In this document: one piece after another, positions 53,332 to 62,522 of the stretch
Layout of the letters: every line of letters starts with the position of its first letter
Position numbering within the stretch: position 1 is the stretch's first letter
Source: Myxococcota bacterium
GTDB taxonomy: Bacteria; Myxococcota_A; Polyangia; HGW-17
NCBI GenBank assembly: GCA_018821305.1
Contig: JAHJMN010000124.1
Location: 37,801 to 101,800 of the forward strand
Length of the DNA stretch: 64,000 nucleotides
Direction of reading: 5' to 3'
Program-made: the position numbers and the translations under genes
The notes under the pieces: model-generated
Told to the model about the DNA's origin: nothing
Database searches by the model: none
The model's input: the letters and a program-made list of their open reading frames with translations, nothing else

Positions 53332-55830
53332 ATGAAACTGATTGGATTGATTATAATCGCATTGCTTTATGTTTCCTGTGATGACGAGTCCAGTAATAAT
53401 CCATCTTTTTGCGAGGATGGAGACGTCTACTCAGCATCCTGTGGTTTGAATGGACGAGGCGAGATCCTGATGACCTGCATTGATGGAACCTACACTGAAG
53501 GTGTCTGTTCTGATCCTGATGAGTGTCTTATCGGCAGCAATCAGACAGTTTCCTGTGGGTTAAACGGGCAGGGTGAGAGTGAGCGTAGTTGTGTTGATGG
53601 TATCTGGACTGGTGATGATTGTAATGATCCTGACATTTGCACAAATGGAGATGTCGTTAATATTGCCTGTGGCTTTAACAACAATGGGGTAATCGAAGAA
53701 CTTTGCGTAAATGGGCAGTGGGAAACTGGGGAATGTGAAGATCCAGATGAGTGTCTTGAAAATGATATAAGAAATATTGTCGGATGTGGGATAAATATGG
53801 CGGGAACACTTGAACAGATCTGTACTGGTGGAGAATGGGTTGACGGAATTTGTAATGATGATGATATTTGTACAAATGGTTCATATAATTTGATAAATGA
53901 TTCCTGCGGTTTGAACTTGAGAGGGGATTCCGAATATATTTGTGATGATGGACTGTGGGTTTTTGTTCAGTGTCTTGATTCAGATGCCTGCGTTGATGGC
54001 ACAGTTCAAAATGTTTCCTGCGGTATTAATAATTCCGGTATAAATACGTTTTCCTGTGAGTCAGGCTCCTGGTCTGAAACTGGCTGTGTTGATGACGATG
54101 AATGTATTAACGACCAGATAGTCGAAATGCCGGAAGCATGCGGATTGAATATGAGGGGCACTAGTACACGGCAGTGCATTGATGGTCACTTTGTCGAAAT
54201 TTCATGCGAAGATCCTGATATCTGTATAGATGGGATGAGTCAGAATTCCCCAAATTCTTGTGGTTTTAATGGTAATGGTGTTTTAGTTGAACATTGTGAG
54301 AGTGGGCAATGGGTTTTATTTATGTGTAACGACTCAGATGCCTGCGTCAATGGCGAGACCATGGTTTTCCCGTGCGGGTTTAACGGTAATGGCACATACA
54401 CCTGGGTTTGCGAAAATGGTCAGTATGTACCACCTTTGGTTTGCGAAGATCCTGATGTTTGTCAAAATGGGGGATTACAGATTGTCGAACCAGATGTTTG
54501 TGGACTCAATGGCAGAGGAGATATGCTCAAAGACTGCGTTGGTGGCCAATGGGTGGATAACTCCTGCATGGATCCTGACATCTGCACAGATGACGAAACT
54601 CAGATTCTTACGGATTCCTGTGGCTTTAACAGTCGAGGTGAAATGCTCCAGACCTGCACTGCAGGCGCCTGGGCAGACACAAATTGTACAGATCCTGACA
54701 TTTGCACGGATGGCGAAACTCAGATTCTGACGGATTCCTGTGGCTTTAACAGTCGAGGTGAAATGCTCCAGACCTGCACTGCAGGCGCCTGGGCAGACAC
54801 AAGTTGTACAGATCCTGACATTTGCACGGACGGTCAAACACAGATTCTGACTGATTCCTGCGGCTTAAACAACCGTGGGGAAATGCTGCAGACCTGCACC
54901 GCAGGCGTATGGGTAAATACTACCTGTACAGACCCTGACGTTTGTATCGATGGTCAAACACTGATTGATGTTTGTGGTTTTAATAACCGGGGAGATCTTC
55001 TTCAAACTTGTGTTGGCGGCGGATGGTCCGATTCAAGTTGCAATGATCCTGATGTTTGCGTTGATGGAAGTAAGCAGAATGGAACAACCGCCTGCACTGA
55101 TGTAAGACCAGGATTTTATGATCAGGACTGTAATGTGGGGCAATGGATTGATACTTCTGTTTGCCGTGCGACAGGAATTGACGTTGATATGATGATTGTT
55201 CTTGAAGATTCCTATTGGGCTACTTCTTTGGGTTGGACTGCATCTGAGAACTTTGCGGTTAATTTGGTCAATGAGTATGGCTCACACCCTCTTAATTTTG
55301 ATTTCGCCGGTATCAAGTTCGAAAATCCGGTAAACTCCTTTTATAATTTTGGAATGCCTCAGGATATTCCATCAGTTCAAAGTGAGTTTATTGCCCAGAA
55401 ATATAAAGCCGGATTTAGAATTACGCGGGATGCAATTCAAACAGCTATTGATGATTACTCTGTATACAGTATTACTGAACAGGATACTTTTAAACTTCTA
55501 GTCCTTGTAACATCAGGTCCGCCATCTCAGAGTCCCTGCGATCTGGCTTCGACCCTTGAAGATCAAGGAATTACAGTAGTTGTTATTGGAGTAGATTCAG
55601 CAAGTCTTTCGGATTACGAGTGCCTTCTGCCTGATTCGTCGTACTTTATACCCATTGCTTCATACTCTAATTTAAACCTGGCGATGAGTCCTCTGAGCGA
55701 TTTAATCGATCAACATATTGATAATGATTCAGACGGTTTAAATAATGCCCTCGACAATTGCCCTGACGATTTCAACCCGGGGCAGGAAGATACAGACACA
55801 GACGGCATTGGCGACGTCTGTGACATTTAA
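53332..55830 (+). CDS. Cys-repeat surface lipoprotein with VWA-like domain and TSP3 repeats
   Basis: 832 residues; lipoprotein signal ending LLYVSC (Cys16). Residues about 25-600 are fourteen tandem ~40-residue units plus one degenerate: C-x2-G-...-CG(L/F/I)N-x-x-G-...-C-x2-G-x-W-...-C-x-D(P/S)D, each with about four cysteines likely forming disulfides. A VWA-like domain follows (about 615-790) whose MIDAS-equivalent reads VLEDSYWATS, lacking the DxSxS order. It ends with thrombospondin type 3 calcium repeats (DNDSDGLNNALDNCPDDFNPGQEDTDTDG). Surface adhesin-like architecture; ligand unknown. Confidence 0.82.
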   Translation: MKLIGLIIIALLYVSCDDESSNNPSFCEDGDVYSASCGLNGRGEILMTCIDGTYTEGVCSDPDECLIGSNQTVSCGLNGQGESERSCVDGIWTGDDCNDPDICTNGDVVNIACGFNNNGVIEELCVNGQWETGECEDPDECLENDIRNIVGCGINMAGTLEQICTGGEWVDGICNDDDICTNGSYNLINDSCGLNLRGDSEYICDDGLWVFVQCLDSDACVDGTVQNVSCGINNSGINTFSCESGSWSETGCVDDDECINDQIVEMPEACGLNMRGTSTRQCIDGHFVEISCEDPDICIDGMSQNSPNSCGFNGNGVLVEHCESGQWVLFMCNDSDACVNGETMVFPCGFNGNGTYTWVCENGQYVPPLVCEDPDVCQNGGLQIVEPDVCGLNGRGDMLKDCVGGQWVDNSCMDPDICTDDETQILTDSCGFNSRGEMLQTCTAGAWADTNCTDPDICTDGETQILTDSCGFNSRGEMLQTCTAGAWADTSCTDPDICTDGQTQILTDSCGLNNRGEMLQTCTAGVWVNTTCTDPDVCIDGQTLIDVCGFNNRGDLLQTCVGGGWSDSSCNDPDVCVDGSKQNGTTACTDVRPGFYDQDCNVGQWIDTSVCRATGIDVDMMIVLEDSYWATSLGWTASENFAVNLVNEYGSHPLNFDFAGIKFENPVNSFYNFGMPQDIPSVQSEFIAQKYKAGFRITRDAIQTAIDDYSVYSITEQDTFKLLVLVTSGPPSQSPCDLASTLEDQGITVVVIGVDSASLSDYECLLPDSSYFIPIASYSNLNLAMSPLSDLIDQHIDNDSDGLNNALDNCPDDFNPGQEDTDTDGIGDVCDI
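54571..54930 (+). repeat. Three near-identical 120-bp tandem repeats
   Basis: 54571-54690, 54691-54810 and 54811-54930 within the Cys-repeat gene. The first two differ at very few positions; the third has more synonymous and some coding changes. This indicates recent expansion of the 40-residue unit. Confidence 0.85.
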
Positions 55831-55883
55831 ATCATTAATGTATCTTTGAAAAATTTTTCCTGTTCAAACTACTGAAAATATGG

Positions 55884-55892
55884 TGATATAAT
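55884..55892 (+). promoter_or_regulatory. Extended -10 promoter of the SWIM operon
   Basis: TGATATAAT: a perfect TATAAT (55887-55892) with the extended TGn element. A weak -35 TTCAAA (55863-55868) is 18 bp upstream. The expected start of transcription near 55899 leaves only about 16 bases before the GTG at 55915. Confidence 0.6.
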
Positions 55893-55914
55893 TTCAACCC
55901 GGGGACAGAAAGTA

Positions 55915-57420
55915 GTGTCTTCGATATTAAAGAAATACAGCGATAAAGTTCAGAAAGGGTTTCAATATATGAAAATTACAGAGGATTTTATAAGGTCCGT
56001 AAGCATAAACGACTCTGCAATGAAAAACGGGCAGGATCTCGTAAAAAAAGGGAAGTTCATTTCTCTTTCAATAGATGAAGACAATGTTTTTATTGCAGGA
56101 AGCTGTCAGGGAAGTGGAAAAACGCCATATACCTGCAGTGCTGATTTTATAAATGAAGAATCTCCCGTTTTTCGGTGCTCATGTCCTTCAAGGCAGATTC
56201 CATGCAAACACGTAATGGGACTTTTATACGCACGGGCCATGGAAAAATCCTTTGAAACGGCCCCTGTTCCCGATGATATCCTCGCGAAAAGAGAGAAAAA
56301 AGAAGTTGCCGCTGTAAAGAAAAAGGAAAAAGTTGAAAAACTTGAGCAGGCAGCAGCTTTGGGGCCTGCTGAAAAGAGCGCTGCATGGAAACGCAATGCG
56401 ATAAAGAAAATAGATACACAACTTACGGGGATTTCAGAAGTAGAGAAAATTCTTGTAAACATGGTTCAGGGTGGCCTCGGCGCAATGGATGCAAAGACAA
56501 TTTCTTCGTTTCTGGCTCTGGTAAAAGGCCTGGATGCCTGGTACATTCCCGGATTACAGAATGAAATGAACGAACTTCTCGGGCTCCTTAAGTCATCAAA
56601 GGACGGGAACTGGACGGGAAAAGTAAATCAAATTTGCAGCCTTCAGACCCTCGTTTCCCGCAGCCGTGATTATCTTGAAAAAAAGAAAGAAACGCCGGAA
56701 GTTTTGGATACGCAAACGGAAATCGAAGAGCTCATCGGGCATGCCTGGAAGCTTGAGGAACTTGCTCAGCACAAACTCTTCGAGGATAATGTTAAACTGG
56801 CTGAACTTGCCTTTCATGTAATTACAGAACCGGACAAACAACAATGGGTCGATGAGAGTTTCTGCATTTCTCTCACTTCCGGGAGAGTTTTCCGCGTTGT
56901 TAACTACCGTCCTTTTAAAGCTGCAAAATATATCAAAGAGCTGGACAGTACTCAGGCAGTGGTTCTTGTTCCACGGCTGTTCATTTACCCAGCCCAGGCA
57001 CTTAATCCACGGGTCCGGTGGGAATCAAACACATTTGAGGATTTAACGCCAGAACACTTAAAAATCATTCGTTCTTTTGCAATGTCCGACTTTGCCGAGG
57101 TTCTGAAAGCAGTTAAAAACCAACTTAAAAATCTCCTCGTCTCCAGAAATCCTGCGGTTTTTGTGAAGTGTGCATCACTCAAAGCTATTGAAGATCGTGG
57201 GGGGCTATATGAAGCCCGGGACGAAAAAGGTGCAGCGATAACCCTGCGTCCAAACTCATATTCTGGTTTGAATTTCATGCATCTTTTAGACGATCTTACA
57301 ATCGATGAGGTGCAAAACGCCTGTCTGCTTTTACTGTTTGATAATAATGTGGAGGACGGAATTCTATCTGCTTCAGTTCTTTGTGTTGTTACTGATACCC
57401 GGATTATCCGGCTGGTATGA
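55915..57420 (+). CDS. SWIM zinc-finger protein (YehQ-like)
   Basis: 501 residues from GTG at 55915 (GGGGAC upstream); an ATG at 55969 giving MKITEDF is an alternative. The SWIM motif CxCx6CxH is Cys88, Cys90, Cys97, His99 (CSCPSRQIPCKH), normally a DNA- or protein-binding zinc site. A Lys/Glu-rich coiled segment follows (about 120-145), then a ~350-residue helical region. It opens a five-gene operon whose other members match the E. coli yehLMPQ set, in which YehQ is the SWIM protein. Confidence 0.82.
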   Translation: MSSILKKYSDKVQKGFQYMKITEDFIRSVSINDSAMKNGQDLVKKGKFISLSIDEDNVFIAGSCQGSGKTPYTCSADFINEESPVFRCSCPSRQIPCKHVMGLLYARAMEKSFETAPVPDDILAKREKKEVAAVKKKEKVEKLEQAAALGPAEKSAAWKRNAIKKIDTQLTGISEVEKILVNMVQGGLGAMDAKTISSFLALVKGLDAWYIPGLQNEMNELLGLLKSSKDGNWTGKVNQICSLQTLVSRSRDYLEKKKETPEVLDTQTEIEELIGHAWKLEELAQHKLFEDNVKLAELAFHVITEPDKQQWVDESFCISLTSGRVFRVVNYRPFKAAKYIKELDSTQAVVLVPRLFIYPAQALNPRVRWESNTFEDLTPEHLKIIRSFAMSDFAEVLKAVKNQLKNLLVSRNPAVFVKCASLKAIEDRGGLYEARDEKGAAITLRPNSYSGLNFMHLLDDLTIDEVQNACLLLLFDNNVEDGILSASVLCVVTDTRIIRLV

Positions 57421-57435
57421 AAAGGGGGATATATT

Positions 57436-59103
57436 ATGGGATTACCAGTACTTTTTGAAATAGATCAGGAATTGACAAGGCTTTTTGTTGCCGGGAGCCG
57501 ACTTTCAACAGGCGATGCCGGCGTGCGTAAATACATACCCGCGATGGAAAAACTCGGGGAAAGGGTTCCCGTCTTTAAGAAACTCGCTTCATTAATGAAA
57601 GAACTTACTGAAAGTAAGCCTGAGGAGAGCGCATCCAAACTCATAGAGACTCGGTGTTTGCTTTTAGCTGTTATTTCTACTCAGGGGGAAAACGCTTCCG
57701 GCCCTAACCTGGATTCCTGGCCACAGGGGCAGATAGCCATGTCTGACACGACAATCTCAAGTCGTGAACTCGCAAAAATAATTGAGGCCCTCACAACATC
57801 TGGAAGCGGTCGTCTGGAGATTGTAAAATCAGCTCACGAACGGCATTTATTTAATGATCCCAGGACTCACAGAGCTCTGATAACGGGCCTCGGAGATAAG
57901 TTTAGCGAACTATCCGATTACATATCAGCTCAAATACTCCCGACCTGTGGTGAAATTTTGAAACCTCACCTTGAGCGGGACATGACTTACGATGGCGGTG
58001 CCCCTGAAGCTAAGCGTCTTCGTGCGCTTCACCGAATCGATCCTCTGGGAATGGTAGATAAAATTAAAGAAATCATGATCTCAGGTTCCGTTGCCATGAA
58101 AGAAGAGGCCGCTCGCCTTCTGGGAAACCATCCTGAATGCGGCAGTTTTTTATTGGATTTCATGAATGATAAAAAGAAGGAAGTGAGAGAAGCAGTTATG
58201 GCTTCTCTTATCTCCATGAATAATAAAGATGGGATAGATAAAATCCTCGAAATGCTCAACACTAAAAAAGCAGGGCAGGTTACGAATCCAATTATAAATG
58301 GGAATTCGCCCTATCTGGTAATAAGACTTATTGAAATGGCCCGGAACGCTGCTGAACTCATTGAAAGCAATAATGCGGATAAATCCGTAGCGGATAATTT
58401 TTATAATCTTGTAACTTATATGGAAAACAAGAATAGTGCTGATATTGCTGATTTCCTCATAACTTGTCTTGATAGCGGTACAGTCAAAAAGGCTTCCAGA
58501 GTTCTTTCAGAAAAAGACGATAAAAAACAGACGGAAAAACATCAACTTGAACTTACAGTTTTTAACATTATTCATTATATCGGTCTGCGCAAAGACTACA
58601 TATGGAATTACTTCCTCAACCACTTTGATGAAATGAAGTCCAAAAAGTGGAAACCTGATACTATTGCTGCTCATGCCTTTGAAATTGGAATTGAGAAACT
58701 CGGCCCTGAGGAGTTTTTTGATACTTTTATCGATTCCGGAATATACGATAAAATCGCGGGAATTACTTCAGGACTTTTCCAGAATACTTTCAGGATTTAC
58801 AGTGAAAACCCCGTGCCCTTCAGTCGACGATTTGCTTCCTATTTCCTTGAAGCCCGAAGGTCAGACATTTACCTCACATTGGCAACATTATACCCAGATG
58901 ATAAGGAAACTCTGAAAAAAGTAATTAAGGTATTTAAAGACACCATTAAATCGGATTATTATCGCAGTTATGTGATTCTGTCCTATCTTGGTCGTAATAA
59001 TCATCCGGATTACAAAGACTTGTTTGAATTCTATAAAGAAAAGTCACCATATAAATACTATCTGGAAGAGCTCGAGACCTATCTTCCGGAAAACAGAGGG
59101 TAA
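57436..59103 (+). CDS. HEAT-repeat protein of the SWIM/MoxR/VWA operon
   Basis: 555 residues, soluble and almost all helical. HEAT-like units include DPLGMVDKIKEIMISGSVAMKEEAARLLGNHPE and FLLDFMNDKKKEVREAVMASLISMNNKDGIDKILEML. GGGGAT precedes the ATG. It lies between the SWIM and ATPase genes, spaced 15 bp and 6 bp from them. E. coli yehLMPQ has no such gene, so this is an added scaffold or adaptor, possibly for the ATPase-VWA pair. Confidence 0.78.
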   Translation: MGLPVLFEIDQELTRLFVAGSRLSTGDAGVRKYIPAMEKLGERVPVFKKLASLMKELTESKPEESASKLIETRCLLLAVISTQGENASGPNLDSWPQGQIAMSDTTISSRELAKIIEALTTSGSGRLEIVKSAHERHLFNDPRTHRALITGLGDKFSELSDYISAQILPTCGEILKPHLERDMTYDGGAPEAKRLRALHRIDPLGMVDKIKEIMISGSVAMKEEAARLLGNHPECGSFLLDFMNDKKKEVREAVMASLISMNNKDGIDKILEMLNTKKAGQVTNPIINGNSPYLVIRLIEMARNAAELIESNNADKSVADNFYNLVTYMENKNSADIADFLITCLDSGTVKKASRVLSEKDDKKQTEKHQLELTVFNIIHYIGLRKDYIWNYFLNHFDEMKSKKWKPDTIAAHAFEIGIEKLGPEEFFDTFIDSGIYDKIAGITSGLFQNTFRIYSENPVPFSRRFASYFLEARRSDIYLTLATLYPDDKETLKKVIKVFKDTIKSDYYRSYVILSYLGRNNHPDYKDLFEFYKEKSPYKYYLEELETYLPENRG

Positions 59104-59109
59104 TTGAAA

Positions 59110-60198
59110 ATGGCAGATGTAAAAATACTCAGACAGAGTGCAGAAAAGCTTTATGCACACGAAATTGAAGCGCTGATTGCAGACGACCGCGACGAAAAAC
59201 CCGCAAACTGGCGGATGTCGCCCAAGTCCGTACTCAAATTCATAACCGGGGGCAAAGCAGGCAAGGTGGAAATTACGCCTAAGTACATCGGACATAACCG
59301 CCTTGTGGAGATAGCTATCGCAACATTGCTTACGGATCGCGCTCTGCTTCTCATCGGGGAACCGGGAACAGCTAAATCCTGGCTATCTGAAAACCTCGCC
59401 GCAGCAATATGCGGTGATTCAAACCGGGTTATTCAGGGCACTGCAGGGACAAGTGAGGAAAGTATCAGGTATTCCTGGAACTACGCGCTTTTGATCGCCA
59501 ACGGGCCCACGCCTCAGGCTCTGATTAAGAGCCCGATTCTGTCATGCATGGAACAGGGGCGCATCGCTCGATTTGAGGAAATTTCCCGTTGTTCATCGGA
59601 AGTTCAGGATGCTTTAATTTCCATTCTGTCAGAGAAATACATTTCTATCCCTGAACTTGCCACGGAAACTCAAGCAGTTCGTGGTTTTTCCATTATCGCC
59701 ACGGCAAATACGAGGGATCGTGGTGTCAACGACATGTCAAGCGCTCTCAAGCGTCGATTTAACATTATAATACTGCCAACTCCTGCGGATATCGAGACGG
59801 AAGTTGACATAGTTCGACGCCGGGTTCGTGAAATATCCTCCGGTTATAACATTACTGCAAAAATTCCCGGCGATGAAGATATCGTAAAAATCGTAACTAT
59901 CTTCCGGGAGCTTCGTCAGGGCCTCACAATTGATAAATCACAGAAAATCAAACCACCCAGCGGTGTAATCAGCACAGCGGAAGCCATTTCCCTTATCACA
60001 AACGGCATGGCTCTGGCTGCGGGTTTCGGTGACGGTAACGTATCGGAAAACGACCTCGCTGCAGGACTTCAGGGGGCCGTAGTTAAAGACGATGATAAAG
60101 ACCGTCTTGTATGGAAAGAATATCTTGAAAACGTAATGAAAAAACGGGGTTCGGAATGGCGAAAGCTGTACAACGCGTGCCGGGAACTGAACGGTTGA
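59110..60198 (+). CDS. yehL: MoxR-family AAA+ ATPase (YehL-like)
   Basis: 362 residues from the ATG at 59110 after GAGGG. Walker A GEPGTAKS at 83-90, Walker B-like RIARFEEISRC where MoxR proteins usually have LLDEINR, sensor-1 ATANTRDRG and SSALKRRFN, as in YehL/MoxR chelatase-type AAA+ proteins. These ATPases work with VWA proteins to remodel or insert metal into target proteins. The gene overlaps the following DUF5682-like gene by 43 bp. Confidence 0.88.
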   Translation: MADVKILRQSAEKLYAHEIEALIADDRDEKPANWRMSPKSVLKFITGGKAGKVEITPKYIGHNRLVEIAIATLLTDRALLLIGEPGTAKSWLSENLAAAICGDSNRVIQGTAGTSEESIRYSWNYALLIANGPTPQALIKSPILSCMEQGRIARFEEISRCSSEVQDALISILSEKYISIPELATETQAVRGFSIIATANTRDRGVNDMSSALKRRFNIIILPTPADIETEVDIVRRRVREISSGYNITAKIPGDEDIVKIVTIFRELRQGLTIDKSQKIKPPSGVISTAEAISLITNGMALAAGFGDGNVSENDLAAGLQGAVVKDDDKDRLVWKEYLENVMKKRGSEWRKLYNACRELNG

Positions 60199-62480
60199 AC
60201 ATATTCGGAGTAAGGCATTTATCGCCCGCTTCAGCTTATAATCTTGTGGCTTTTCTAAAAAAAGTTAAGCCAAAGTGCGTTCTCATTGAAGGGCCTTCCG
60301 ATGCTACACATCTTATTGAACACCTGACAAAAAAAGGTGTGAAGATGCCCGCAGCGATTCTTTCCTACACAACAGAATCTCCGGTGCAGACGGTTTTATA
60401 TCCCTTTGCTGAGTATTCAGCTGAATATCAGGCTATCCGCTGGGCAGTTAAAAACAATGCAACTGTGCGTTTCATCGATCTCCCGACAAGTGCAACGGTA
60501 AGACTCAAGGACCGCTGGATTGCAACGGAAGGTAAAGATGCAGAGAAACAGGTGGAATATCATAAAACAGAGGCGCATTTTTATGCCGATACAGTAAAAC
60601 TCGCCGGGGAAAAGGATTACGAAACTTTCTGGGAACGTAACTATGAGCACTGCCTTGAGATGACGGCTTTCATGGAAAAAATTTCCGCCTATTCGGACAC
60701 CATGCGAAGCTGTCTTGAATCAAAACAGTGGGAATCTGAAAAAGTAGAAGCATCATACAATATGGTACGTGAATCGTTTATGAAACGCTGTATTGCCGAT
60801 GCTGTAGCAGAAGGTTATGAAGAGTCTGAAATTGTTGCCGTTGTTGGAGCCTACCATGTCAGCGGTCTTCGCAGTGATTTAAATCCAATGTCTGACGATG
60901 AAATAAAATCACTGCCCCATAATAGTGTCAATATAACTTTAATGCCATATTCATATTATCGTCTTTCAACGCAGTCAGGATACGGCGCTGGAAACCTCGC
61001 TCCTGCGTATTTTGAAATGATGTGGCAATGCATCAATTCCGGTGACCTTGACAGGCTTGCCCCACTGTATCTCAGTTCCCTTGGTGACATCACCCGGCGG
61101 GAAGGAAACTATAATTCAACTGCATCAGTGATAGAAGCTGTCCGCCTTTGTCATGGCCTTGTTTCCATTGCAGGCGGGATGTATCCAGCTCTGGCGGACC
61201 TCCATGACAGTGCAGTGTGCCTCCTCGGCGAGGGTTCTTTAGAAACTGTGGCTCAAGCGATGGCCAGAATAGATGTGGGGACTGCCATTGGGTCACTTCC
61301 TGAGGGTGTTTCACAAACTCCAGTCCAGGAGGACATGGCAAGACAGATTAAATCCCTGAAACTTGAAAAATACCGCAGTGCCGTTGCTCAGGATCTTGTT
61401 CTTGACCTCCGTGAAAATCGCACCGTAAAGAGCCGAGAAGCTGCTTTCATTGACCTTTCAAGAAGCATATTCTTCAATCGCCTGCAGTTGCTTGGCATCA
61501 ATTTCTCCCGATATTCACACAATTCTTCCTCATCTTCCTGGAGCGAAAAATGGATCCTCCAATGGGCCCCGGAAGTGGAAATCGAAATTGTAGAGGCCAA
61601 TCTTAAAGGGGAGACCATTGAAAACGCTGCGGCTTTTGTCCTGAAGGAAAAACTTGATAATGCGCAGATGATTGGTGAAGTAGCTGGCCTTATGCGGACG
61701 GCTTTTATATGCCGACTTCTCAGTGAGGTTCCCAACGGACTTATGCGTCTACAGACTCTCTGCACCGAGGGGACGGATTTCATCCAGATAGCATCTGCCT
61801 GTTATGAGATTTCACGCATTATTCAGTACCGGGATGTCCGTGCTATTGATACAACTCCTCTGATTTCTGTTTTGTCACAGCTGTTTCTCCGCGCCTGCCT
61901 TGTACAGTTTGAGAGTGCAATCGTTGATGATGATAACGCCGACAGTTTCATTTCAGGTATGGATTCAATGCATACGGTGTCACAAGAACAGTTCGAACAC
62001 ATCGACGACGAACTCTGGACAGCGAAAGTGCGGGAGTTATGCGATTCTGACAGCCGCAATGCAAAAGTGTCCGGTGCTGCTGCGGCGCTTTTAATGGAAC
62101 GAAACCTCATCAATGATGCCGATTTGGGTGCGGAGGTTTCCCGTCGTCTGAGTGCGGGAATGCCCGGGGATCTCGCAGCTATGTGGTTTGAAGGACTCTG
62201 CTCAAGAAACCGTCATGTGCTTTTGTCCCGCATGAGCATCTGGAATCAACTGGACGCCTACCTTGACAATCTTGACACGGAGGACTTCCGGCGTTCACTG
62301 GTTTATTTGAGGCGGGCATTCGGGACTTTCAGCCCAAGGGAGAAAAACGCCATTATCGATATTCTGGCGGATTTATGGAATCTTGATGCCGCTTCTGTAG
62401 GCGAAATTATTTCCGGGGAGCTTTCGGAAGAAGAGGAAAAGAAACTGGATGAACTCAATGATTTCGATTTCGAATTCTGA
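60156..62480 (+). CDS. yehM: DUF5682-like protein (YehM-like) with two GxxH motifs
   Basis: 774 residues from the ATG at 60156; a TTG at 60195 giving NIFGVRHLSP, with the YehL stop overlapping it, is equally plausible. The N-terminal ~260 residues have GVRH (18-21), LIEGP with Glu45, and VVGAYHVSGL (GAYH 231-234): the two GxxH motifs and acidic residue known from the TraB/TIKI/EreA/ChaN hydrolase superfamily. The rest is helical and repeats ALL-rich patterns. No signal peptide. The assignment to YehM rests on position between MoxR and VWA genes, size and general pattern. Confidence 0.75.
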   Translation: MAKAVQRVPGTERLNIFGVRHLSPASAYNLVAFLKKVKPKCVLIEGPSDATHLIEHLTKKGVKMPAAILSYTTESPVQTVLYPFAEYSAEYQAIRWAVKNNATVRFIDLPTSATVRLKDRWIATEGKDAEKQVEYHKTEAHFYADTVKLAGEKDYETFWERNYEHCLEMTAFMEKISAYSDTMRSCLESKQWESEKVEASYNMVRESFMKRCIADAVAEGYEESEIVAVVGAYHVSGLRSDLNPMSDDEIKSLPHNSVNITLMPYSYYRLSTQSGYGAGNLAPAYFEMMWQCINSGDLDRLAPLYLSSLGDITRREGNYNSTASVIEAVRLCHGLVSIAGGMYPALADLHDSAVCLLGEGSLETVAQAMARIDVGTAIGSLPEGVSQTPVQEDMARQIKSLKLEKYRSAVAQDLVLDLRENRTVKSREAAFIDLSRSIFFNRLQLLGINFSRYSHNSSSSSWSEKWILQWAPEVEIEIVEANLKGETIENAAAFVLKEKLDNAQMIGEVAGLMRTAFICRLLSEVPNGLMRLQTLCTEGTDFIQIASACYEISRIIQYRDVRAIDTTPLISVLSQLFLRACLVQFESAIVDDDNADSFISGMDSMHTVSQEQFEHIDDELWTAKVRELCDSDSRNAKVSGAAAALLMERNLINDADLGAEVSRRLSAGMPGDLAAMWFEGLCSRNRHVLLSRMSIWNQLDAYLDNLDTEDFRRSLVYLRRAFGTFSPREKNAIIDILADLWNLDAASVGEIISGELSEEEEKKLDELNDFDFEF

Positions 62481-62522
62481 TAAGGGTGGGCGTTTTGTGG
62501 AATTTCAGAAAGTGCTGATACC

